A model generated the notes under the pieces. That model was not told the DNA's origin. It did not search any database and saw only the letters and a list, made by a program, of their open reading frames with translations. Positions 9,701-21,700 of a stretch of 64,000 nt of DNA are shown piece after piece (position 1 is the stretch's first letter; every line of letters starts with the position of its first letter). The position numbers were made by a program, and so were the translations under genes. Source of the stretch: Nymphaea colorata (lineage: Eukaryota > Streptophyta > Magnoliopsida > Nymphaeales > Nymphaeaceae). The stretch covers positions 12,896,802 to 12,960,801 of the forward strand of contig NC_045145.1 of NCBI RefSeq assembly GCF_008831285.2, written 5' to 3'.

Positions 9701-12700
9701 CAATATGCCTTTTACAACATTGGTTTATGTAGAAATAATAGACGCACAAGAAACGAAGATCGAACACAGATGTAACGTGGAAAACCCTCAACTAGAGGAA
9801 AAAAACCACGGGTGAGGAGCTCTGGTGCCCACTAGCCGCCAGACTCTCTCTCTCTTAGAAAACTTCATTAACATCCAAGATTAGGGTTTACAATGGTATA
9901 AGTATGCCCAAACCGGACTCACTGGATCGGGTCCAGACTCGGACCCATACATCAAGGTCCGTCAACACTCCCCCTCAAGTTGGGCATACATATCAAACAT
10001 GCCCAATTTGGATACATTTCTCTCAAATAGAGTTACATGTAAAGCTTTAGTCAGAATATCAACAGTTTTATCTTCAGACTTCATGTATGGTAATGTTAAC
10101 TCACTGGCATCAATTCTTTCTCTGATGAAGTGATGGTCAATCTCAACATGCTTTGTTCGATCATGAAGCACTGGATTGTTAGTCAAGTTAATCGCAAACT
10201 TATTATCACAATACATCTTCATAGGCCCTTCAGTCTCTATCCCAATATCAGTCAGCAAGATCTTTATCCATAATAACTCTGATACTCCAGTAGCAACAGC
10301 CCTATATTCAGCCTCTGCACTTGAGCGGGAACAAACATCTTGTCTCTTGCTTCTCCAAACAACTAGATTTCCCCCCAAGTAGACGCAGTACCCTGAAGTA
10401 GATCTTCTGGTGTCAACACAGCCTGCCTAGTCTGCATCAGAATACCCTTCAATTTCTATAGACCTTTGTTTCACATATAGAAGTCCTTTGTCGGGGTTCT
10501 TCTTCAAGTAACACAAGATTCTATCTACAGCCTTCAAGTGTGCATCCGTAGGTGCATGCATAAACTGGCTCATCACATTTACAGCAAAGGTGATATCCGG
10601 TCTAGTCAGAGTGAGGTATATCAATCTACCAACTAGACGTTAATATCTCCCTTTAGCTTCTTCACATAAAGGTTATCCATCCTTGCTATCGAGTTTGTGC
10701 CCAGCACCCAGAGGAGTAGAAGCTGGTCTGCATCCCAATTTTCATGTCTCCTTCAGTAGATCCAAAGTATACTTCCTTTGATTAAGCACAAGAGTCGTAC
10801 CTGATCTGGCAATTTCAATACCAAGGAAATACTTTAGCTTGCCAAGGTCCTTGAGATCAAATTCAGCAGATAGTAAACCCTTTAATCTTGCTATCTCTTT
10901 TTCATTATCACCTGTAACAATCATATCATCAACATAAACCAACAGTAGAGTAACTTTACCCTTCATCCTCTTTATAAACAGGGTATGATCTTCATTTCCT
11001 TATTTATAGTCATGCTTCTTCATAACAAGTCTGAGACGTTCAAGCCATGCTCGGGGAGACTGTTTGAGCCCATACAAGGCCTTCTTCAGTTTACAGCATT
11101 TTCCAGGTCTCTCAAAACCTGGGGGCATACACATATACACTTCCTTTTCGAGATCTCCGTTGAGAAAGACATTTTTAACATCGAGTTGGCACATCTCCCA
11201 ACCCTTCAGCGCCGCTAAAGAAATAATAACTCTAACGGTCTTATCTTTGCGACATGAACAAACATCTCTAAGTAGTCGATCCCATATTTGACTGAACCCC
11301 TTGGCCACTAGACGTGCTTTGTACCTACCTCTCAACATTCCCATCTGGTTCGTACTTAATGGTGTAGACCCACTTTGACCCAACCAAATGAGCTGCTTCA
11401 GGAATCTCTACCACTTCCCATGTCTGATTTCTATCTAAGGCTTCCATCTCTTCTTGCATAGTATGAGTCCACTTGAGGTCACTCTGAGCCTCTATAACAT
11501 TCCTGGGAATCACAGCCACAGACAAGGAGGATACAAAACATTTGTAGTTGTTAACATATCATGTGTAGGGAACCGGGTCTGGATCCAGACCCGGTCCCAT
11601 GGGCACGGGTACCGAGAGTGGCTCGGTACCCTAGGCGTTTTTCCCTCTTATTTAATCTCACTTATAGTGTAATTGTTGATTAAGTGATATAAGATTTTCT
11701 CTCTCCTAGGGTTGCGGTTGTGCACCTAGGTTAGAGCTTCTCCGTGGTTTTTCACCTCTCTTTGAGGTTTTCCACGTATATTGTGTGTTCCTTCTCTTTC
11801 TCTCCATCTTGGTGTGTGTTTCTACATGGTATCAGAGCCAACGCGTGAGAGATCGTTGGTGTGATAGTCGTGTTTTCGCCGTTTTTTTGCCGCTGCTGTT
11901 TCCGCCGTTTTTTTCCTCTGCCGCTGCTGCGCCGCCGCCGTCCAGCGCTGCCAGCTGCGCCGCCACCGTCCCGCGCCGCCGTCGCCCACTTCAGCGCCGC
12001 CGTCGCCCACTTCAGCGCGCCGCCGTCCCGCGCCACCGCTGCCCACCGCCGTCGCTCTCTCCCGCACCGCCGCCGTTCAGCGCCGCTGCCTCTTGTTTGT
12101 CGTCTCTGGTGCTAGGTATTCTTTCTCCTTGGTGGTTGTGATGGCCGAGGAGATGTCCCTCAAGATCGATGATGCCCTAGACTCGGGCAGCAATACCAAG
12201 AGCGAGATCTTGCCTGTTCAAGTCACCTCCATCCGGCTGAACAAGGATAACTATCTCTCTTGGTCGGCTGCCCTAGAAATTGGGATAACCAGTCGTGGTC
12301 GCCTGCCCTACATCACTGGGGAGAAGCCTGCACCTTCAAAAACCGATCCGCGATGGGCTACTTGGACGTTGGAAGATAGTCAGGTTAAAGTATGGATTAT
12401 TAGTTCTGTTTCTGCAGATATTCAGCCTTTGATCTTGCGTAAATCGACTGCCTACGACATGTGGACTGTGCTTGCACGGATGTATGGCCGTAAGAAGAGA
12501 GTATTGCGTACGTACCAAATCAAACGTAGCATATACTCTCTTAAACAGGGTGACTTGTCTGTAGCCGCTTTCTTTGCAGCCCTAAAGACTAAGTGGGAGG
12601 AACTTGACTACCATGTGAATGATGACTGGCACTGTGGGTCTGATCATGCCTTGTACTGGGACAAAGAGTGGATGGATCGGACGTTTCTTTTCCTCGGAGG

Positions 12701-15700
12701 CTTACGCGATGAATTTGAATCCATTAGGAGCCAAATTCTCAATTGTGACGAGGTCCCCGGAATTGAAGAGGTGTATGCCCGTGTGGAATCTGAGGAACAG
12801 CGTCGACAGGTGATGCATATTTACACCAGTCAGGGGAGTTCTCCTTCAGCCTTTGTTAGTCGTGCTTCTGGGATTGGACAGCGTCCTGTTCGGCGGTGTA
12901 GCCATTGCAACAAATCAGGACATTCTGTTGATTTTTGTTGGGATCTTCATCCTGAGAGGCGGCTTGTCCGGGGTCGTCCTCCTTCTAGCCGTCGGAGTCC
13001 TTCTGTGCCTGAGCCTAGTCAGAGTAGTCCTTCAAATGTTGCCAAATCTAAGCTTTCCTCCGATCAAATCAAAGAACTGCAAGCGTATATCAGCCGGCTG
13101 TCTACTACTCAGGAGGATACTTCCACGTCTGAGGGGGCTAAGTTAGCCCAAGCTCTCGTGGCCACTAGTGACCAAGGTAATTCCTCACATGGTGATTGGA
13201 TTGTTGACAGTGGTGCTACGCATCATATGACAGGGGACCCTAAGATGTTCCAAGAATACAAATTGTCTTCGGGGCAGCAACGTGTATCTATGGCTGATGG
13301 TTCTTCTATCTCTGTGGCTGGAAAAGGGAGTTTGTCCTTGTTAAATAAATACTGTCTTCATAATGCTCTTCATGTTCCCAATATTCCTGTGAATTTGTTA
13401 TCTGTCAGCAGTATTACTAAAGAGCTCAACTGTAATCTGATCTTTTCTGCTGATCGGTGTTTTCTGCAGGACTTGGTGACGGGGCAGAAGATTGGGATTG
13501 GTTCGGCTATTGATGGACTCTACAGACTGCCTGTGCAGGTTGCGTCCGCTCTTATTTCAGCCACTAGTGGACAGTTGTCAGGCATGGGAGACAGATCTAC
13601 TATTATGCGATGGCACGAGCGGCTTGGTCATCTTCCGTTTCCATTGATTAAGAAGTTGTTTCCTAGTTTGTTTCATTCTGTTTCCATGGACTCCTTCACC
13701 TGTGAAGTGTGTCAGTTAGCTAAACATGTTAGGGCCTCGTACCCTATTTCATTCAATAAAACCACTCGTCCATTTGCTTTGGTTCATTCTGATGTTTGGG
13801 GTCCTTCGGGAGTACCCACTTGTCGTGGTTTTCATTACTTTATGACCCTTATTGATGATTACTCCCGTTGTACGTTCGTGTATCTGTTGAAAGAACGTAG
13901 TGAAGTTCCCGTTATTGTCAAAAATTTTGTGGCCTTTGTTGAGACTCAGTTTCAGACGTCTGTCCAAGCTTTTCGCACCGATAATGCTCGAGAGTATGTC
14001 TCTCAATCCCTAGATGATTTCTTGAAGAGCAAGGGTATTGTCCATGAAACGTCATGTAGTTACACACCTCCCCAAAATGGCGTGGCTGAACGAAAGAATC
14101 GCCATTTGCTTGATGTTACCCGGGCTCTTCTGTTCCATCGTCAGGTTCCCAAGCGCTACTGGGGTGATGCGCTTCTCACTAGTGCCCACCTTATCAACCG
14201 TATGCCTACCCGTGTGTTGCAGGGCCATTCCCCGTACTCTATGCTTTGGCCTTCTCAGAATCCCTGGCCTCTTACTCCTCGGGTGTTCGGGTGTGTCTGT
14301 TTTGTTCATGACCATAGTCCCACCCTCAAGAAACTTGATCCTCGGTCTGTCAAGGCTGTCTTCCTGGGGTATTCCTCCACTCAGAAGGGATACAAATGTG
14401 TTGATCCTACCACCTCTAAAGTCTATGTTTCCCGGGACGTCACCTTCCATGAACATGAGGCATACTTTCATGTGAATCCTCTTCAGGGGGAGTATCTAGG
14501 ACACAGTAGTGAAGAGTATTCCTCAAATCAGTTGATTCAGTTTACGGATTTCTTGGATTACAAGGCCAGTGAAAGTGTGGCAGACACAGTCAGAGATGAT
14601 AGAGACTGTCACATGGACGAGGGTCTTGATGATAATCAGCCTACAGCCCGTGATCATTTGTTTGGCCAGGTGTACAGAAGGAAGAAGACAGATGTGATTG
14701 AAAATGTTGATGTAACCAATCCCAATCCTGTGAGCTCCCTGGATGACCCAAGTCTAATCAATGAAGAGCTTCCTATAGCCCTGCGCAAGGGCACCAGGTC
14801 TTGCACTTCTCATCCTATTCAGAGATTTGTCTCTTATGCGAAATTGAGTAAGGATTACAAATGCTTTATAACATCCTTGTCTAAGTCTGTTATTCCCAGG
14901 TGTGTGGAAGATGCTAGAGAGGATCCTAAATGGCTACAGGCCATGACAGAGGAGATGAATGCCTTGGCAACGAATGACACTTGGGAAGTTGTGGATATTC
15001 CCAAAGGGACTCATTTAGTTGGTTCAAAGTGGGTGTTCAATGTGAAGTACAAACCAGATGGTACTGTGGAAAGGTATAAGGCTCGGCTTGTTGCAAAGGG
15101 GTTTAGCCAGAAATATGGTATTGATTATCTTGAAACCTTTGCCCCTGTTGCCAAACTGAAAACTGTGAGGGTCATATTAGCACTTGCCGTGAAAAAGGGG
15201 TGGAGCATGGATCAACTTGATGTTAAGAACGCATTCTTAAATGACAATCTAGAAGAAGAGGTCTATATGAGTATGCCTCCTGGATATGTTCAAAGCGGAA
15301 AATGCTGTCATCTTAAGAAAGCCTTGTATGGATTAAAGCAGTCTCCTAGAGCATGGTTTGAAAGACTGAGGATAGTGATGAAGACAAATGGATACAAACA
15401 GGGAAATGGTGATCACACCCTATTCATTAAGCAGAGAGATGGCCTGGTGAGTCTTCTTCTTGTGTATGTTGATGATATGATAGTCACAGGTGACGATGAA
15501 GAAGAGAAAAAGAAGATGAAGGAGAGGTTAGCTGCTGAATTTGATCTTAAAGATTTGGGTAAACTAAGATACTTTCTGGGGATAGAGATTGCTCGGTCAG
15601 AGACAGGGCTGGTTATGAGCCAAAGGAAATACACTCTGGATCTTCTAAAGGAGACAGGCAAACTTGGATGCAGACCCTTTCAAACTCCAATGGAGTCTGG

Positions 15701-18700
15701 TACAAAGATAAGCATCAAAACTGGCAACATCCTAGATGAAGAAGGAAAAGGGCGGTATCAGAGGCTGGTTGGTAAGCTCATCTATCTTACTCTTACTCGC
15801 CCTGATATTACTTATGCTGTGAATGTGTTGAGTCAGTTTATGCATGCTCCTACTGATTGTCACTGGAAGAGTGCAGAAAGAGTGTTGGGGTACCTAAAGA
15901 ATAACCCAGGAAAAGGATTACTCTATACTCAGCAAGACCAACTTAATATTGAAGGATACTCTGACGCAGATTGGGCCGGATGTACTGATACTAGGAGGTC
16001 TACCACAGGGTATTGCATCTTTCTGGGAGGTAACCTGGTTGTATGGAGAAGTAAGAGGCAGGAAGTTTGCTCTAGATCCAGTGCTGAGGCTGAATACAGG
16101 GCTGTGGCTATGGGAGTTACAGAAATGTTATGGTTAAAGATTCTCCTAGCAGATATTGGTGTTGAAACAGAAAAGAAGATGAGGATGTACTGCGACAACA
16201 AGTCTGCAATTAATCTTGCGAATAATCCCGTTTTGCATGACAGAACTAAACATGTGGAGATTGATCGCCACTTCATACGAGAACGCATAGATTCAAAGGA
16301 GTTGATCCTACCTTATATGAAGTCTGAAGATCAAATTGCAGATGTTCTAACCAAAGCCTTATGTACATCTCAATTCGAGAAAAATGTAAGCAAGCTAGGC
16401 ATGTTTGACATGTATGCCAAGCTTGAGGGGGAGTGTTAACATATCATGTGTAGGGAACCGGGTCTGGATCCAGACCCGGTCCCATGGGCACGGGTACCGA
16501 GAGTGGCTCGGTACCCTAGGCGTTTTTCCCTCTTATTTAATCTCACTTATAGTGTAATTGTTGATTAAGTGATATAAGATTTTCTCTCTCCTAGGGTTGC
16601 GGTTGTGCACCTAGGTTAGAGCTTCTCCGTGGTTTTTCACCTCTCTTTGAGGTTTTCCACGTATATTGTGTGTTCCTTCTCTTTCTCTCCATCTTGGTGT
16701 GTGTTTCTACAGTAGTCAATGTTCAATCTAGAGTAAGACACAAAGTTACCAATAGGGTATTGAGTACATGACCTGACACTCTTTCTCAGGGTAATGGAAA
16801 GATCCTCCTTTTCATTTTTTGTCTGACTTTCTCTCTCAACAGGTTGCTTCTGAGCATGACTTGGGTCATCCAAGGAAGAAGTAGGATTGGGATTGGGAGT
16901 GGACTTCTCCCCATCAATTACCTTGTCAGTACAAAATCTTCTCCTAGAATACATCTGCCCCAAACAAACGATTGCATTTTCTTTATGTCTCCATAGAACA
17001 CTCTTCCTCCTTTTCCTGTTCATGTACCTCAATAGACGTCCCATCTTCTTCTTTTCCAAGCACCTCAACAGATGGATTTTCTTCTCGCCTGTAATCCAAA
17101 AAGTCTATAAACTGAATTTTCTGACTTGGAGAATACTCTTCCTTAGACATTGACTTCTCTCCCTGAGGAGAATTCTCCCCAAAATAAGACACATGTTCCA
17201 AGAATGTGACATCCTTGGTAATGTGAACTCGACCAGTGGTGGGATCTAGACATTTATACCCCTTTTGAGTAGGAGAATACTCAATAAATATTCCCTTAAT
17301 TGATTTGGGGTCAAGTTTTTTCACATTTGGACTGTGGTCATGAATGAAATACACACATCCAAAGACACAAGGAGGAAGGTAAAAAGGTTGGCTACTCCCT
17401 GAAAGCATGGAGTAGGGTGTACGACCATTTAGCACTCGACTAGGTATGCGATTAATCAAATATGCACTAGTAATAACCGCATCTCCCCAATAATATTTTG
17501 GAAGATTCCTTTGGAACAATAAAGCTCTTGTGACATTAAGTAACTGACGGTTTTTCCTCTCAGCAACTCCATTTTGAGGGGGTGTATAACTACATGATGT
17601 CTCATGAACAATCCCCCTCTTTCGAAAGAATTCCTCGACAGTGAGACACATATACTCACGAGTATTATCGGACCGGAATGTCTTGACAGACCCACCATAC
17701 TGGTTTTCCACTAGGAGGATGAAGGTTTCTATAATATGAGGCATTTCGCTACGGTCTTTCAACAGATAAACAAAAGTACACCTTGAATAGTCATCTATGA
17801 AAGTCATAAAATACTGAAAACCACCACAAGAATGAATGCCTAAGGGCCCCCACACATCAGAATGAATCAAGGAGAAAGCTTTATTAGCACGACTATTTGA
17901 AATTGGATATGAAGCTCTAACATGCTTCGCAAACTGACACACATCACAAGATAACATGGAAATGTTCAAACTGGAACATAATTCAAGGAACAATTGTTTC
18001 AAAATCCCAAAAGGGAGATGACCAAGGCGTTCATGCCAATACAAAAATAACTGACGACACTCTTCCTTCTTCTTCTCTGTCCTGCTAACTGCTGACATAA
18101 GAGCTGTGGCAACGCGTATAGGAAGCCGATACAAACCATCAGACACCAAACCAATCCCAATCTTCTTCCCTGTCACCAAGTCCTGCAAAACACAACGTTT
18201 TTCAGAAAATATAAGTTCACAGTTCAGTTCCTTGGTAATCTTGCTAACAGATAAAAAATTTAAGGGAAGATGGGGAACATACAAGGCTCCATGCACTAAA
18301 AAATTGTTCAACAAAGAAAGACTTCATTTTCCTGCCACAGAGGTAAAGGAACCATCGGCAAGGGATACACGTTTCTTTTTCGAGGATAGCTTGTAGTCAT
18401 GAAAGAGTTTGGGGTTGCCAGTCATGTGATGAGTGGCACCGCTATCAACAATCCACTCCCCCATGCAAGAAGTACCTTTGTCACCCGAAACGGCCAGTGC
18501 CTGATTAACCTTCACCTCATCTGACGTGTCTGCCTGACCAACATCAATCTGGCTCAAATAAGCTCGCAGCTCACGAATCAATTCCACAGAAATAGAAACT
18601 TTACCGTCACTAGGGTTCATTGCATTCGAAATAGGCTTCTTCCCACTAGAAGACCTCCCCCTAGGGCCCTACTATTCTTCTTCTCTGGATGCAGGTCCCA

Positions 18701-21700
18701 ACAAAACTCCATAGTGTGACCTAGTTTTCTGCAGTGAGTACATTTACGGGAGGAACGGACAGTTCCCGTAGAGGCACGGCTAACGAAGGCTGACCGTTCA
18801 TTGTGAGACATGTGATCCCCCTTTCTCCCATTTATGACCAGCCGCCTTTGCTCTTCAGCTTCAACACGGGAATAAACATCTTCAATACTGAATGATTCTT
18901 CAGAGTTAAGAATCTGACTCCTTATATTTTCGAATTCATTGTTCAGTCCGGCTAAGAAAAGGAATATCCTATTCTCCCACTCGTTGGTTATATAATGCAT
19001 CTGGTCTTGAGGACAACTCCAGATATCATCAGAATGGTAGTCAAGATCCTCCCACTTCGATTTTAATGCGGCGTAGAAATCAGCGACCGAGAGATCCCCT
19101 TGTCGAAGGGCATACAAGTCCTTCATTAGTTGATACACACGAACTTTTTTCTTCTTTTGACCATACATCTGTTCCAAAATAATCAACATATCTCTCGCGG
19201 TCTTTTTACGAAGAATGAGAGGTTGAATATCCGATGATACTGAATTAACAATCCACATTTTTACTTGGTTGTCCTCAAGAAACCAAGTATCCCAAGCCAT
19301 ACTATTTGCAGCAGGTTCAATCTTACTCCCATTCACATAGGCAATACGGCCTCGACCAACTATACCCATAGTGATGGCGGCAGACCACTTAAGATAGTTT
19401 TCCTTGGTAAGACAGATGGTAGTAACCTGAACTGAAACATTCTTAGTTCTATAAGCCTCGATTTCAGTCTGATCAGTGCTGATGGTCGAAGAGGAAGACG
19501 CTGCCATGATCACAAACCAGGCTGCAGCAAAAAAAAATGGCACTGACGTCAACAGAGGGCACCGACGGCAGCACAGGACACCGACGGCAGCAAGGTCACC
19601 GGCGGCAGCAAGGGCACCAAGAAGTACCGACGGCAGATAGACAGATGAAGGCAGCGGCAGCTGGACGACGATCAGCAGCAGACACGGGCGACGCAGAGGG
19701 TCTCAGGCGATGCAGCCGGTGGTGGCGGCGGCTGCAGCAGTGAGTGGTAGAGAGGTGAGAGGTTAGGGTTGGAACTTCACAACCCCAAAAAATTTCTCAA
19801 ACTCATCGGCTCTGATACCATGTAGAAATAATAGACACACAAGAAACAAAAATCGAACACAGATGTAACGTGGAAAACCCTCAACTAGACGGAAAAAACC
19901 ACGGGTGAGGAGATCTGGTGCTCACTAGCCGCCAGACTCTCTCTCTCTTAGAAAATTTCATTAACATCCAAGATTAGGGTTTACAATGGTATAAGTATGC
20001 CCAAACTGGACTCACTGGATCGGGTCCAGACCCGGACCCATACATCAAGATCCGTCAACAGTTTACATTGCATTTGTGACAATTTGATCAACCCAAAAAG
20101 AAAAGATTTTCGTTACATATTTATAGGATATATATTTCCTACAATCTAGTTGAGTTTTCCTTTTCTCTATTTTTCCTTTTTGTTTGGTGGGTCCAACTCC
20201 AACCCTGTAGATGTGATCTATACAGTGTCCATAGTGAAGGCCAACTTTTAAATTGCTGGAATCTAATGTTTGTGAGGGCTTTTTGGATTATCTAAAAATC
20301 AAATTGCCAACTTTTAGCCCATTTCTCTTCCAGTTTTCATAACGCCATAGATAGATGCAAAGTACCCAAAATTTATATGTTAAGAAAAAGGTCATGAACA
20401 CCCATTGTGTAGATTGGATTTTCATGATGTTCTTAAACATTCCACATTCACTACGCAGTCAGAATTTTCAAAATATGTATGAAAGTTAAAGCAAGGTATG
20501 GCACCAGACAGTAGGTGGTGCAGCTTAAGCTCCTTGTGTGTCACATCTGCATTTAAAACAATTTTTTAATTTTCTAAAAGTTATCCTACTACAAAGAAGA
20601 CAAAAAAGATAACTAGATGTAGGGCCCAACCACCACTAGTTGTTCACCCAGAACGCTAGCAGCTAGTAGCCAGATCAGCGACTAGCCAACTAATCAACTA
20701 GTTGGGTAGACTAGTCAGTTGTTTCAAAGCCAAAACGAAAGGATGACCAAATCATGGAAGATGGAGGTCTTGGTGAAAAATGGGAAGTGGACATCTGTCC
20801 AAGGTTGAAGCTTGCCTGATTATGAAATATAACTCCATGGGCTGGCACAGCCTATTCTATCTACCTAGTCCCATGGATCTAGAGGATGGATCCTTGCCAA
20901 TTCAGATTGGGCCCAACTGTTAGTGAAGTTGGTTTGGTCGATCATTAATGTGATAAGTTAAGCTGGAGTTTTCTTTTAAAGATGTCCTCACTTCTAGTCA
21001 ATGGAAGGCTTGGGCTATGAACATGCATTAGACAGTCGCTTGATAAGATCTAAGTGGTCCACAAACCTGCTACTTCCAGCTGAGTCCATACCTAGCCCTT
21101 CCTATGTACTGTATGGTGGTTCCATGACATCAACTTTTTTTTTCCAAGGTTTTACTGTAAGGTATATAATGCCAGCATGAGCTAATCATTGTTTATATGA
21201 TGTAACACACATTCCTTTTTCACATTGAAAATTTGAAACTCCATTCTAGAAACGGTCACCTATTCCATGCTAATATCTGGATATGCTGCTGTATAGTGCT
21301 GTCAACTGCTTATTTTACCATGGAAACAAATGTCTTAGATGCCTGAGTTGGAAAAGATCTTTCTATATCGTCATGTCTAGAGCTGGCATTATATGGGTTG
21401 AATATGAAGCCGAAACTTTGAATTTTAGATTCTCGAGGGTTGAATATGAAGCCGAAACTTTGAATTTTAGATTCTCGAATAAATAATTTCTGGCTTGATT
21501 CTCAGAATTTACACTGCGTTGCAGCAGTTGCAGTATGATCAATGATGGAAATGAAACGCTCCTTTGGCTGGTTTCGATGTAATTTTGATTGTCTTGGACC
21601 CTTGGTGCTTAGTAGAAGTTGTGAATAAGTGAATTAGGTACCTATACAAATTATATTTTAGGCACCTTTCATCACATTTGACTTACGACTTATGCTGAAC

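Larger units (their letters stand above)
11549..16711 (+). mobile_element. Ty1/copia retrotransposon A2, family A, complete and apparently young
   Basis: The element is 5163 bp, with LTRs of 278 bp at 11549-11826 and 16434-16711 that read identical base for base. The target duplication is GTAGT (11544-11548 and 16712-16716). The primer-binding site TGGTATCAGAGCC is at 11827-11839 and the polypurine tract (GAGGGGGAG) at 16425-16433. The internal region carries one uninterrupted gag-pol frame. Identical LTRs imply a very recent insertion (known logic of LTR dating). It sits within the pol gene of copia B3, in the opposite orientation to B3 and in the sense orientation of the host transporter gene. 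Confidence 0.97.
9728..20060 (-). mobile_element. Ty1/copia retrotransposon B3, family B, split by a nested copia
   Basis: Both LTRs are 240 bp (9728-9967 and 19821-20060) and the element is flanked by a perfect 5-bp duplication GTTTA (9723-9727 and 20061-20065). The primer-binding site at 19808-19820 reads TGGTATCAGAGCC on the minus strand. The two LTRs differ at about 11 of 240 positions by eye, so the insertion is not recent. The 5163-bp copia element 11549-16711 plus its GTAGT duplication interrupts it between integrase and reverse transcriptase. Without that insert the element is about 5.17 kb. It lies inside the 15.3-kb transporter intron, antisense to that gene. Confidence 0.95.

Noticed and set aside
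11752-12140. Several overlapping open frames near the A2 gag start
   Set aside because: Triplet-biased leader sequence between primer-binding site and ATG 12141; frames exist on both strands by composition.
13749-14475. Long open frames in other phases of copia
   Set aside because: Shadows of the integrase coding frame; the same shadows recur in A1 and A4.
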